Shown one piece after another: positions 9,103 to 21,008 of a DNA stretch of 64,000 bases. The stretch's first letter is position 1. The number at the start of each line of letters is the position of its first letter. The notes under the pieces are model-generated. The model saw nothing but the letters and a program-made list of their open reading frames with translations, made no database searches and was not told the DNA's origin. The stretch lies in contig NC_084598.1 of assembly GCF_033807715.1 (NCBI RefSeq), forward strand, positions 46,047,991 to 46,111,990. Direction: 5' to 3'. Source of the DNA: Cololabis saira (Eukaryota; Chordata; Actinopteri; Beloniformes; Belonidae). The translations under genes and the position numbers were made by a program.

Positions 9103-11306
9103 CTAACTATAGGCTTTACTAAACAGAAATGTTTTAAGTTTATTTTTAAAGGTGGAGGTGGTGTCAGCCTCCTTAACCCAGATTGGAAGTTGGTTCCATA
9201 GTAGTGGTGCCTGATAGCAGAACGCCCGCCCTCCAAATCTACATTTGGATACTCTAGGAACTACGAGTAAACCTGCACTCTGAGAACGGAGAGCTCTGAC
9301 AGGAACATAAGGCACTATCAGGTCTTGCAAATAATGCGGAGCTAAGCCGTTTTGGGCTTTATACGCAAGTAATACAATTTTAAATTGGATTCTGAATTTT
9401 ACGGGTAACCAATGGAGCGACGCTAACACTGGAGAGACGTGGTCTCTCCTGCTGATTCCTGTCAGCACGCGTGCTGCTGCATTCTGGATCAGCTGGAGCC
9501 TATTCAGCAAATTACTTGGACATCCTGCTAACACACACATTACAGTAATCCAGTCTAGAAGATACAAACGCATGAACTAGTTTTTCTGCATCACTCTGCA
9601 AGAGGATTTTCCTAATCTTTGCAATATTACGGAGATGGAAAAAGGCTATTTTACAGACCTGATTGACATATGGTTTAAAAGACAAATCCTGATCGAAAAT
9701 AACACCAAGGTTTCTCACAGTTGCACTGGAAGCCATCGCAACACCATCTAATCCCTTCCTAAGATGCTCTGGACCAAGAATGATAACCTCTGTTTTATCT
9801 GAGTTTAGAAGCAAGAAATTTCTGGACATCCAGTCCTTGATGTCCCTAAGACATGCCTGAAGTTTAACTAACGGTTCTGTTTCATCCGGCTTCATAGACA
9901 AGTAGAGCTGCGTATCATCAGCATAACAATGAAAGTGTATGCCGTGATTCTGCATTATACTTCCCAACGGCTGCATGTATAAACTGAACAAGATTGGCCC
10001 TAGCACTGAACCCTGCGGAACACCATAACAGACCCTTGACTGTTCTGAAGAAACCTCATGTACATGAACAAACTGGAACCTGTCAGATAGATATGATTTA
10101 AACCAACATAGAGCTGTCCCTTTAATCCCAACAACGTGCTCTAACCTGTGCAGCAAAATGCCATGATCTATAGTGTCAAAAGCAGCACTGAGGTCCAGTA
10201 GAACCAGTATGGACACTAATCCCTTATCTGAGGCCATAAGGAGGTCATTCGTGACTCGAACCAGTGCTGTCTCTGTGCTATGATGCATTCTGAACCCTGA
10301 CTGAAAGACTTCAAACAGATCATTTCTATACAAATAGTCACATAACTGGCTTGAAACTGCCTTTTCCAGAATTTTAGATACAAATGGAAGGTTGGAAATT
10401 GGTCTATAATTAGCTAAGGTGTCTGGGTCAAGAGAAGGTTTTTTAAGTAAAGGTTTAATTACTGCGACTTTGAAAACCTGTGGTACATATCCTAAACTTA
10501 GGGATAGGTTAATTTGGTCCAGCATTGTCGTACCAATAAGAGAAAAAATATGTTTGAATAGTCGAGTCGGGATGGGGTCTAACATACATGTGGTAGACTT
10601 AGCTCTATTAACGAGTGAAGTCAGCTCAGGGAGGTCTATAGGATCAAAACAGTCTAGAGTCAAGTCAGAGCCTAGGGAAGTCGCTAAAGCTGAAGAAACA
10701 CCTACAACCGGCTGGTTGATTTCTTCTCTAATTCTCGTGATTTTACTGTTAAAGAAGCTCATAAAGTCCTCACTACTGAGAGCTGCAGGAATACACGGCT
10801 CAACAGAGTTGTGACTCTTTGTCAGCCTGGCTACAGTGCTGAACAGAAAACGTGGGTTACTTTTATTATCCTCTATCAACGTTGAATAATAAGCTGTTCT
10901 GGCTTTGCGAATGGCTTTTTTATATACTATTAGAATATCTTTCCATTCACGATAAGAGTCTACAGACTTACAAGAGTACCACTTCCTTTCCATTTTACGC
11001 ACGTTTTGTTTCAACATGCGGATATCTGAATTATACCAGGGAGTTAAGCTCCTGTGGCTAGAAACCCTCCTTTTCAAAGGAGCAACTTCATCTAAAGCTG
11101 AATGCAACAAATCAGCAGTGTTACTAGCAAGGACATCAACATCTGCAGAGGTAGAACCCAGGTCACTGGCCTCGACTACATCACTATTTCGCACTGTCGT
11201 GAGATAAGCAATGGCCTCCCTAAATTTAACAATAACTTCATCAGACAAACATCTGCTAAAATAATACCTCCTATTTTGCACTTCAACATCAACAAAATTA
11301 AATTCA
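9103..11306 (-). pseudogene. L2-type LINE ORF2, linker and reverse transcriptase part
   Basis: The linker and RT are open from the nested insertion (11306) to about 9540. RT landmarks: NYRPISNLPFVSKILEKAV (early RT block), DLSAAFDTIDH (motif A), [16 protein letters not shown] (motif B) and YADDTQLYLS (motif C, catalytic YADD). The remaining C-terminal region ([20 protein letters not shown]...KAYS) lies in another frame. At about 9525-9540 the copy has one extra base compared with the sister copy at 25850 (GTGTGTGTTAGC against GTGTTATTAGC), so the frame breaks there. The protein would copy LINE RNA at a nicked target. Confidence 0.9.
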
Positions 11307-11867
11307 TGGCTTCCTGGCTTCGGCCTCCGCTCCCCCTCTTGCCCCCCCTACACGATTCATACGCACATAGGCGAAAGGCGAGGGGTCCGGGTCGTGGGGG
11401 GCACTGTCCCGCGGGGCCTGGCACTCCCCGCCTCACGGTTTTAACAGCAAAATAGACACTGCACATTCAACACTTAATAAATACATTTGACAAGGACACG
11501 TAGTTCGGGAGGGGGGGGGGTCTGTGTCAATCGATACTTGGCCCTCCCTCCTCCCTGTTTTTATGGCATTAATCACATGCACTCAACACAAGGGGCGGGA
11601 GGGGGTCCCACATCACCCGCGTTCCCTCACCGGCCTGGGCCTGGGACGGGTGGGTCGGGTTACCCGGGCCTGGCGGGGCCCGCCGTGCAGCCTGGGGTGC
11701 CTTCTGGCGGTGCTGGATCCCCCCGGGGAGGGGGAAACGGTGCGTGATTGTATGTCTGTGTCGGTGGGAATGCGGTATGGAAGGGTCCTGCCATGGAGGA
11801 TTTGAGCCTCCATTGGCAGGACATCAAAAACTTAATAATTTATCAATATTATTTTATACAAAGATGG

Positions 11868-11900
<33 letters not shown>

Positions 11901-12527
11901 GTATTATTATGTATAGTATATTATATTATTATTAGTATAGGTATCGGATAGGTGAATGGATGAATGAATGGGATGCCTGGGTCTGGGGCCCTCCGTTGTC
12001 GGGCCTGCGCGGGTGTCGCCTTGTTGGGGGGTTCCCTCTCTCCGGGCCCGTCTCCGGTCCCCCCCGCTGCCTCTACGGCGGGGCGCCCCTCTGGTCTTGG
12101 AGGGCCACTTTCGTGGGGGACGGGTGCGCCTGCCCGCGTCGGCGGCCGGGGCGGCTCTGTCTCTCCGGGCAGGCTGGCCCCCTGCCGGGTGGGGGTCGTT
12201 GGCCTGAAGGGTGAGGGCCTCCTGGCCGCGTGTCCGGCCCGGACCGGGTGGCCGGGGATTGCCTGGGTCGCGGTCCGCCGCCGCGGGATCCCTGGCTGCT
12301 TCTTTCCGCGCCGTGGGGGCCCCGCCCGCGGGCCCCCTCGGCCGCCGCCGGGTGGGGGGGGGGCCTCGCAGGCGGTGGGTTGCCTCCCTCCTACTTCTCA
12401 CCTCTGTGGGGTTGCCGGTGGCCTGGGTTCCGGGCTCTTCCTTGTCGGCCTCTGGTCTCGCGGGTGGCGGGGTTGCTCCCCCCCCTCCCCCACTATAGAT
12501 ACACTTCAGGTGGAGCTTTGTTTGGTT

Positions 12528-12618
<91 letters not shown>

Positions 12619-12634
12619 GTCATTTAGTCACATG

Positions 12635-12714
<80 letters not shown>

Positions 12715-12867
12715 CATGATCATATACATACACACACACACACATAGACATACACACTGGCTTGTTCACCTGCATGCTGGTTCTCTAGTTTTTGGGTTTA
12801 GGTAGCGGTAGCGATAGCTTAGCTCAGACAAAAAAAAAAATAAAAAAAATAAAAAAAATTAAATTCA
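11294..12867 (+). mobile_element. 1.55-kb poly(A)-tailed retroposon nested in the L2 LINE
   Basis: The insert 11307-12854 is bounded by the 13-bp direct repeat AAAATTAAATTCA (11294-11306, 12855-12867) and ends in an A-rich tail just before the right repeat. Removing it rejoins the LINE reading frame exactly. This is the signature of target-primed insertion by L1-type machinery, plus orientation. Inside are a strongly GC-rich segment (about 11990-12490) and two (CA)n tracts. I found no RT or other credible ORF, so it may be a 5'-truncated LINE 3' UTR or a retrocopied noncoding RNA. Confidence 0.85.
12530..12713 (+). repeat. Two (CA)n microsatellites
   Basis: Pure CA runs at about 12533-12613 and 12640-12712, separated by TATAGTCATTTAGTCACATG. 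They lie in the retroposon; long ORFs crossing them are artefacts. Confidence 0.97.
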
Positions 12868-13787
12868 AACGTTATTAAGTAATGGTCGGATAAAAGGGAG
12901 TTTACAGGTGACACCAACAGACCATCAGTTTCAACACCGTAGGTGAGAACGAGATCGAGAGTATGATTAAAACAGTGCGTCGGTTTATTCACTTTTTGTG
13001 AGATACCCATTGATTCTAGAAGAGAATCGAAGGCTAATTTAAGATTATCGCTTTCAACATCCATATGAATGTTAAAATCACCCACTATGATGAATTTATC
13101 TGTGCTGATCAATAATCCAGAAAGGAAATCTGAAAATTCAGACAGAAACTCTAGATACGCACCAGCAGGGGGCCGGTACACTACCACTAACACAACTGGC
13201 TTCTCTGATTTCCAGCTCGGAAATTTCAGACCAAGCGTGAGGCTTTCATATGTATTATAATTGGACTTAGGTTAAATTTTTGTTTGGAGACTGGAGTTAT
13301 AAATTGCTGCGACTCCTCCGCCTCGGCCCGTGCTTCTAGGAATGTGATGATTAAAGTAGCCGGGCGGAGTTGATTCATTCAAACTAACATACTCTTCCTC
13401 CTGTAACCATGTTTCTGTTAAGCAGAAAATATCACTCCTGCTCTCTGTAATTATATCATTTACTAACAGAGACTTAGAGCTTAACGATCGTATATTTAGT
13501 AGTCCGCATCTAATTTTTCGGTCTGTAATTGGTACCAAATGTACATTGGTTTTAATTTTTACAAGGTTATTTTGGTTAACGCCTCCAAAACGCCGCACCT
13601 GGTGAACTTTTGGAGGGCGGGGAACTGCAACCACTTCTATTTTGCTAGGCACCTGGCCAGAGTCGCCAATATCATGTAATCCTAAAGTTTTAGAGTCGCT
13701 AATTACATAATGCAATCCTACAGTTTTGTTGGCAGGCGTTGGTCCTCGAGAAACAGCAGAGAAGTGTGTTAAACTACAGCTCTGCAT
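12868..13787 (-). pseudogene. L2-type LINE ORF2, endonuclease part
   Basis: Apurinic-type endonuclease domain on the minus strand: [39 protein letters not shown] and LSDHYLITFE are the conserved metal-binding and catalytic blocks. The frame is continuous except for one TAA at 13272-13274 (minus strand), which splits two ORFs lying in the same phase. ORF2 begins about 21 bases after the ORF1 stop. The 3' side runs into the nested insertion. Confidence 0.88.
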
Positions 13788-13808
13788 CCTGGCCTGGACC
13801 CTGCATTG

Positions 13809-14684
13809 TCAGGGGGAGTGTCTAATAACATTGGCCATATTTCTAGACATAAGAGCTGCACCATCCCGGGTGGGATGAATGCCGTCCCTTCTGATCAGAC
13901 CGGGCTTTCCCCAGAATGTCTCCCAGTTGTCAATAAAGTCCACGTCGTTTTCTGAACACCACTGAGACAACCAGCGGCGGAGCGAGAGCATGCGACTAAA
14001 CATGTCATCGCTGGTCAGATTGGGGAGGCGGCCAGAAAAACCTATGGAGTCCGACATGGTTTTGGCGTAGTTACACACCGAGACAATATTCATTTTAGTT
14101 ACTTCCGACTGGCGAAGACGGGAGTCATTAGCTCTGACATTGATGATAACTTTACCATATTTACGATTACCCTTTGCCAGTAGCTTCAAATTTGCTTCTA
14201 TGTCGCCCGCTCTGGCCCCCGGGATACACCTAACTAAGGTCTCTGGAGTCAGCCTCACATGTCTCACAATAGAGTCTCCAATCACCAGGGTCGGTTTCTC
14301 AACAGATGTGTCGCTGAGTGGGGAAAAACGGTTAGACACATGAAGCGGGTGGTGGTGTTCTGTGAGCCCTTTAAGACTAGTCTTCCTCCGAACCGTCACC
14401 CACCGGTCCTGACTGGCCGGCTGCCCGAGAGCTGCAGGGGAGCGGCTACGCTCAGCTGCTACGGGCCGGTCCGCCGCTAGGTTAGCCTGGTTAGCTGAGG
14501 AGGCTCTTGGACTATGGTTTAGTTGGCCGAACCGGACCTCTAACTGACTGAGCCTCGCCTCCAGCCCTGCAAATAAGCTACACTTTAAGCACTTACCGTC
14601 TTCACTAAAGGAGGCAGAGGAATAGCTAAACATTTCACACACCGAGCAGGAAAGAGGTGAAACGGTGGGAGACGGAGAGCCCAT
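13809..14684 (-). CDS. L2-type LINE ORF1 with SGNH/esterase-like domain
   Basis: A 291-residue protein encoded by the LINE. The N-terminus has a Cys-pair motif (CSVCEMF...CLKC), then a short coiled-coil-like helix ([15 protein letters not shown]) and a Ser/Pro-rich linker. The C-terminal half is an SGNH hydrolase fold: GDS in [11 protein letters not shown] near residue 137, a block III that reads [13 protein letters not shown], and DGIHPTRDG near residue 272 as the Asp-His pair. ORF1 esterases occur in CR1/L2 LINEs, where they are thought to help bind RNA or membranes. The frame is intact, though block III departs from the usual GTND. Confidence 0.82.
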   Translation of the reverse strand: MGSPSPTVSPLSCSVCEMFSYSSASFSEDGKCLKCSLFAGLEARLSQLEVRFGQLNHSPRASSANQANLAADRPVAAERSRSPAALGQPASQDRWVTVRRKTSLKGLTEHHHPLHVSNRFSPLSDTSVEKPTLVIGDSIVRHVRLTPETLVRCIPGARAGDIEANLKLLAKGNRKYGKVIINVRANDSRLRQSEVTKMNIVSVCNYAKTMSDSIGFSGRLPNLTSDDMFSRMLSLRRWLSQWCSENDVDFIDNWETFWGKPGLIRRDGIHPTRDGAALMSRNMANVIRHSP

Positions 14685-15324
14685 GCTAAGATGCTAACGG
14701 AGGCTAACGGACAGAAAATGTATCGGTGATTGGTGACAGTGAAAGTTACGGAAGAGAAAATGAGCGAGTGTTGAAATAAAAGACAGTAATGTACCAGATA
14801 TAGTGCTATTTTACCAGAAAACAATCAAAATTTTAGATAAAAAGTCGGGAGAGATCTGAGCTTGCACGCCGTGCAGCAGCAACAGACCGCAACACCAGGA
14901 AGTGACGCGATGCGTGACGCAATACGTTACCCAATCAGCAAGCACCAGCCACCATGTGCATGCTGGTTTCCAATTTCTATTTATACTCATTATAATATTC
15001 AAACCGACCTACATGAGGGAGGAGACAGGGTGGAGTGTTGTGCTCCCGCGTGTACGTTTGATTTCCTCTGGATCGTATTGTTCAAGGAAACGTGCGTGGA
15101 TTTGGGCGGACGCACAGTTTTGAACATCAGAATTTTATTTTGCATATGCAAAAGCCCAGCAGGATGTAGGAAGACCTCACTGCTGCCCCCTGGTGGTGAG
15201 TGCGTGTTGGTGTGACTAATGTGGTTCAAACAGGGAGGGGGAGGGCCGGCCACCATGTGGCTGGGCCAGTAGCCACATTTGACAGTGTCCCCTCCTCCCA
15301 AGACCCTACTGTTTAGTTAGGACA

Positions 15325-15517
15325 GGAGGAGGAAGAGGACATCATGAGGACAGCATGAGGACAGGAGGAAGAGGACATCATGAGGACAGCATGAGGACAG
15401 GAGGAAGAGGACATCATGAGGACAGCATGAGGACAGGAGGAAGAGGACATCATGAGGACAGCATGAGGACAGGAGGAAGAGGACATCATGAGGACAGCAT
15501 GAGGACAGGAGGAGGAA
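15325..15517 (+). repeat. 36-bp tandem repeat, about five copies
   Basis: The unit AGGACATCATGAGGACAGC + ATGAGGACAGGAGGAAG has a period of 36 bp. ORFs through it on either strand merely translate the repeat. Confidence 0.93.
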
Positions 15518-15719
15518 GAAATGGAACAATAATGAACCTTTGTGGGACTTCAATGTTCCACCCTAAAAGTTTAAAAACTGTTTATCAGTGAAAAACTGTT
15601 CTTAAAATAACGTACAGATTAATATTTACTCCACTCTTTTCTCACATGTTTCAGTAAACTTCAGTCTAATCAAAAATACTAAATATTGAATAGAGTTAAA
15701 AACATTTAAAAATACCTAA

Positions 15720-15842
15720 AGGTAATTTAGAACAGCAAAAAATGTGTGAATAAATGTGCGATTAATATGCAATTAATCGCGAGTTAACTATGGACAACAT
15801 GCAATTAATCACGATTTAAAAAATGAATCGTTTGACAGCCCT
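15720..15842 (-). mobile_element. hAT-type MITE end fragment
   Basis: GCGATTAATATGCAATTAAT...GAATCGTTTGACAGCCCT is, in reverse, a CAGGGCTGTCAAACGATTAA terminus, a widespread hAT MITE end in fish. Only one end is visible. Confidence 0.6.
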
Positions 15843-15849
15843 AATTTAA

Positions 15850-16640
15850 ACCCCTTTAAATGCCAAATTGATTTCATAATGTCACTTTTTTATGACAAAT
15901 ACCCGAAACATCAAATTAATATTAAATAAATGGACGTTTTTTTAATTTATTTAAGTATGGCAACCTTTGAAATACCAATTTGGAAAAAAAAGTTAAAAGA
16001 TATTTTTATAGCAGTTTTTGACCTGAAAGGTTAGTGAATTTGTTCCTGGCGTATTGTTGTCTTTTAAGATAACTGAAATTATAATTTCAACCTTTTTAAG
16101 AAAAAAAAAGAAAGTGAATCGTGGCAAAAAAAAATGCAAAAAAATTACTTGAAAAGACAAAAAGATTTAATAAAACCCCAATGACCTACAAGGTAAAACT
16201 GAACTGATAATCTGATTTTTCTTTTTAAATGTAGGTAAGACTTTCTCGTGGATTGTTTTGCTGTGAAAACGCTGAATATTGAAGCGTATTTGTCCTGCGT
16301 AGCGCCCTCTGCTGGCTGCTCTGCTGTGTTCTGATATAAACGTAGTGAAGTTGTGGAGGAGCCGGAGCCGGATGTGAGGCGTTTTTAGATCGGATCCCAC
16401 TAGTGTTGCTGCAGGACGAGCGAGTTTTACCAGCCTTTTGTCTCACCTACTAGAGCAACTTAAAAACAAAACAAATCCATACAAACTTCCTCAATATTAT
16501 TTCCAAATTGTGAGACAATACCTGGTTATTATGAGATAGTATGATCACATGACTTTAGCAGCTGTTTTTGAAAACATTGATTTGAAATGAGTTTATCTTT
16601 GACGACCACCAGGGGGAGACGCACGCACACGCAGACGCAC
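15850..16640. other. Intergenic, AT-rich; nothing recognised
   Basis: No ORF with family features. A (CA)n tract follows immediately. Confidence 0.5.
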
Positions 16641-16646
16641 GTACAC

Positions 16647-16651
16647 GCACG

Positions 16652-16741
<90 letters not shown>
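16647..16741 (+). repeat. (CA)n microsatellite
   Basis: About 95 bp of nearly pure CA, preceded by degenerate ACGCACACGCAGACGCACG. Confidence 0.97.
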
Positions 16742-16743
<2 letters not shown>

Positions 16744-16800
16744 CACAGTCACGTGGTTTCCTGTAACTGCAGGAGGAAGTTCAGCTCTGAGTCACTGAGG

Positions 16801-16852
16801 AACGTCAGAGTTCAGAGTCCATGTTGGTGGACGGAGCAGCAGAGGAGACCAG
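16801..16852 (+). other. Candidate first exon of the NLR gene (5' UTR)
   Basis: The sequence ends ...GAGGAGACCAG|GTTAGT, a plausible splice donor at 16853. It is upstream and on the same strand as the NLR exons. No transcript evidence. Confidence 0.3.
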
Positions 16853-17640
16853 GTTAGTGTTGGTTCTTTCTTCTTCTGCTGTTTAAATGTCATTTCTGTG
16901 GTTCTGGTTGGATCCAGCTGAGGTGTGAAGGGAGATCTGAGGTTTGGGTTCAGATGGAAACACATAACAGAAGTATAGAAGGTCCTCATAAGGACAGACG
17001 GATAGGCGTGTGTGAGCTGAACTTCCTGTCTTTAAACTTTCTGCTTGTCGTGGTTTGTTTATTCTACGTTTTAACAGGTGTGACTTAAAAAGACTTCAAC
17101 CTTATTTCCAGGGTTTTTCTGCTGCGTGACGTCGTCTCCACAGACAGATGTGTAACGTTCTTAAAGGTTCTCCAAGCTGGAAATAACTGTTTGATCAGAT
17201 TTGATTAAATTTGTTTCCAAAACTTTGCTGCTTTATTTTGAACATGCAGTTAAATGTAATGTGATGATTTCATATAAAAGACACATTTGTCACATTCTTC
17301 TTCTGCTGCGGTTCAAGTTTCAGATGAATAAAAAGGGTCGGATAAATATCTTCTTGTGTTACGGAAATGACTTGGACTCTTGTTCAGGTGCACCTGTATC
17401 AGCTTTAATCAAACACAGGAAAACAGACCTCTGGAGGTGGTTGGGACATTTCTGAGGACACAGTAACTGACATCCAGCTAACTTCAGGTCTAATTCCTGG
17501 TTGAAGGGGCAACAGGACTTTCTGACATCACATGAGGGGTGGGGGGGTTCTAGATTATGTTCCCTTTGTTGATATTTGAATTAAAACAGGAGTTTTTTTC
17601 CCTTCTCACAGAGAAAACACCCGCCACCATGAACCTCTGA

Positions 17641-17642
<2 letters not shown>

Positions 17643-17680
<38 letters not shown>
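17643..17680 (+). repeat. (TG)n microsatellite
   Basis: A run of TG about 38 bp long. Confidence 0.95.
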
Positions 17681-17744
17681 TGTAAAATACTTGTTTTATC
17701 ACATTCCCAACAGACCAGTCAGAACTTGTTTCTCTGAGAGTTTA

Positions 17745-17814
17745 TAAGGAAGTTTGATAGTCAGAGAGCAGAGAGGTGAATCTGAAGAGAAACAGAGAAA
17801 AGTGATTAAATCAG
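17745..17814 (+). other. Candidate 5' UTR exon of the NLR gene
   Basis: A purine-rich sequence (GAGCAGAGAGGTGAATCTG...) ends in ATTAAATCAG|GTAAGAAA, a strong donor match. The next clear acceptor on this strand is at 20821. I infer a leader exon; the start is arbitrary. Confidence 0.4.
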
Positions 17815-20800
17815 GTAAGAAACCAACTAAAGTTGTTGTTTGTTAGAGTCTGATAGACATCAGACATCCAGCAAAGACCGAGACACAGACTGTTTAGATG
17901 GAGAACCGGTCCAGGACTATTGGTTCTGGTACTGGGGTGTCTGGATCAACTGACACTAAGAATCATGGGAAATGTAGTTGAACCTTTCTAAATCAGAGGT
18001 AGGAAGTATTTACACCTCATCTGGAAGAAAATATTTGTTGGAATAAATTTAACAATCTTAATTTCTAAAATCTTTGATTCAACTTTGATTTTCTTTGAGT
18101 AACTGAGATATTTTTTAGGTCTAAGTTTCTATCTTCTTCCAGATATTTAGACTCTTCTATCTGAGACTTGAATGTGATTTTAACACAAAGTTTTCTTTGT
18201 CTGTCTCTCAGTGAGGCGTTCAGGGGTTTGTTTATCGACCAATGAAGGAAGTTAGCGTTGATCTTACAAAGTTGTTAAACTAACCATTGTTAAACTAACC
18301 AACATCTGAAGTCCGATTGGTTCCTGAAAACTGTTTTATGGAAGTTTGAACGATGTTAGTTTGAAGCTCCAACGTTGGAACAACTATGTTTCCAGATGTG
18401 TTTGATTTGACTTCAGCAGAAAATTCACTCAGACTTTGAAATGTTCAACGTTACGTGTAAATATGACAGTCGAAGTTTATTTTTAAGGTTTTACATAAAG
18501 CAGTCACATATCAACCACCACAACATTGTTATCAATAAAATCAAGTCTTAGATAAATCAATAAATCCTGTCCTTCAGCTGTAATGAGCTGGAGAGTTTCC
18601 ATCTGACCCCTGTGACCCTGTACAGGATTAAACAGCTATAGAAACTGGATGGATGGAATAAATCAGAATACATGACATTAACAATACCCTGATATTAACA
18701 GCTATTAAATTAGTTTTCGTGTAGAAAAGAAATTAGTACTTCAAATAAAACAGAACAATTTACAATAAAATCTTTGTGAAATAATCAGTAAATGAGGTTG
18801 TTTTAAGAGCAGAACATTTCTGTTAGCTTCCAGTCTCCTAACATACCAGCATGACTGTAGCTCACCATGACACATGTTTGTTCACTCACTTTTATGATCA
18901 CATGTTTGAATTCTGTCTGGGATGTTTATCAAGTATTCTGGTTCTGATCACATGACGCACTCACAGGTTGGTCTACGTTTCCTCCCAACACCCTACATCA
19001 CACATCCACTATTACACTGAGGTCTAAAGAGCTTTGTTACAAATAAAATACAGTTAAAAGTGACAGAAACACGAACTAATGTCTTAGCTGGATGATCAGT
19101 AGACAAACAATGAGTTTAAGAACATTCCTGGTCCAAATGGAACCTCATAAAGGTTCACAACAGCAGCTGATGTTCTTCCAGGTGAACCGGATTGTCACAT
19201 CTGGGGGTAAGGTGTGGACCCAAACGCAAGAGAGCAGGAGGCGGGAGGCAGTAGTCGGCAAAAAATAGGATTTATTAACAAAAAAAACCAAACTAAAGCG
19301 CTGCAGAGCAGGATCAAAACAAACTAGAGGGATCAAAAAACTTGGAGGAGGAAGAACGTGGCAGGAAACATGAGGAGCAAAACAGTACGGTCCGACACGG
19401 AACAAGGGAATGACAAGACCAGATATACTGAGGGGATAACGAGACATGACGAGACACAGTTGTAGACACAATCAGGGCAGATGGGACACAGGCGGGGCAA
19501 AACAGAAACTGAAAGCTGGGGGGAATGTCAAACCTTGACACGGACGATGGACTGGATGTTAAAGGTGAACTTCCATCGGTGGGTTCCCACCTGCCGTCCA
19601 CTACGACTTCCATCATTGATAAAGTAACAACCAGGAACTAATCTTCTCCCCGCAGGTCCAGATCTGTCGTTACAACCAAACAACTTAACAACCGTGTTTG
19701 TGAACCTTGGTCTGAACGGTGTTTCTGAAACAGCTGAGTCTCTGAACCGTGATGATTCTATGTAGGTACCAACGTCCTTCCCTCCATCATTCCAGCTGTG
19801 GATTCAGGAAACACTTGTATCGTTCCTGCGTGGGTCCAACTATGTTAGTGGTGAACATCGTCATCAACGCTGGTTTTGGGAAACGCACCCGTTACGAACT
19901 GAACAAACTAGGAGGTTCAGTAGCAACAAAAAGTAGAAATTTCCCGGGGAGGCAAAAAGATGACGGCTGGGAGTTTAGACAAAATTCAGGGATTTTATTA
20001 ATAAACAAGGACTGAAAAATTGTTAAACACAAAACAATCCTCCAAAAACCAAGGACAACGAGGGCTAACCATTTAACAAAAAACAATCCACTCAAAAGGA
20101 GGGACAACCAAGCACGATCAGGGCAACTCAAGAATAACACCGGTCTCTAAGAACCAAATTAACCTCGCTACACACTTGTAGGAAACAACTAAATCAAAAA
20201 ACACTGACAGAAGGCAAGGTGGTGAGACAGCAGTTCTGGGGAGCACTGAAGCAGTCCACGGACACCAAACACAGCACACAGCAGACAGGACGGTCCACAC
20301 AGGACAGCCACCCAGAAGCTCCAGTCCACTCTTCTTTGTAGCAGTCCCCTGATTGTCACACCTGCGAAGCCTCCTAATTGTAGATGGTCCACAGCTGCAG
20401 GGCACCGTCCCAGCAGCTCCTACAATAAGGAAAAAGAAAACAGCCACACACACCACACACTACGGCACGTAACAGCACCCCTGATCTCAGACTCACCTTC
20501 ATGACTGGATCCAGAATAAACTCTGATGTTTTTGTATAGAAAACTGAAAACGAGCAGGTAACGTTCAGGCTGATGGTCTTTAGTGTGAATCAGTGTTGAA
20601 GTGGTTTCCTGGATGACTTCATCAGTCATTTTTTGACTTTTTAAGGAAATGGAAACTATCTTCTCCAGGTGAACGCTCGGCTTCACGGATAGGCATTTCA
20701 CTTCTGTCTCATCGTCAGTACCAGTAAAACCTCAGTGGTTTTGACAAAGTCATTCAGGAAATGTGGGTGAAACAATGTATTTCATGACTTAGTGGTGTTC

Positions 20801-20821
20801 TAATAAAGTTTCTGTCTACAG
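17815..20821. other. Long intron/5' region of the NLR gene with two repeat blocks
   Basis: No coding exon seen. About 19195-19545 and 19885-20480 each resemble non-autonomous fish repeats. The first begins TGTCACATCTGGGGG and closes near AATGTCAAACCTTGACA. The second has GTTACGAACTG near its start and CACGTAACAGC near its end. Family assignment is not possible by eye. Confidence 0.4.
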
Positions 20822-21008
20822 ATTCAAAGATGGTCGGTGTTTCTGGTTCATGTCTCTGAATGACTGAAGTCCAGAAGATGGATGATTGTGTGGAGAAAGA
20901 GGAGGAGAGACCAGAGTCTCCAGGATCCATCTGTCTCTCTATGAAGAGTGACTGGTCCAAAGGCGAGAATCCAAACTTCAGTAAAGAACCTGGACCTTCA
21001 GACACAAA
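20822..21008 (+). CDS. NLR coding exon 1 (N-terminal repeat unit 1, start codon)
   Basis: The acceptor TTTCTGTCTACAG ends at 20821 and the donor AAA|GTAAG follows 21008. ATG at 20878 gives [19 protein letters not shown]..., followed by [19 protein letters not shown]. The acidic block plus SMKSDWS...FSKEPG...SDTK unit recurs in the next two exons. Confidence 0.75.

Larger units (their letters stand above)
8454..14950 (-). mobile_element. Near full-length L2/Maui-type LINE, minus strand
   Basis: Read on the minus strand the parts are, in order: 5' UTR (about 14950-14685, outer limit uncertain), ORF1 (14684-13809), ORF2 endonuclease (13787-12868), ORF2 RT (11306-9103), 3' UTR, and a tail of TTGAA repeats at 8453-8475. 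Without the nested 1.55-kb insertion it is about 4.9 kb, the usual size for the clade. It is inactive: one in-frame stop in the endonuclease, one +1 frameshift near 9530, and the insertion. A second, 3'-half copy lies at 23021-26036. Confidence 0.88.

Noticed and set aside
11907..12719. ORFs of 238 and 251 codons across the GC-rich and CA-rich retroposon
   Set aside because: They exist on both strands, contain poly-CV or poly-TH from the CA tract, and have no domain.
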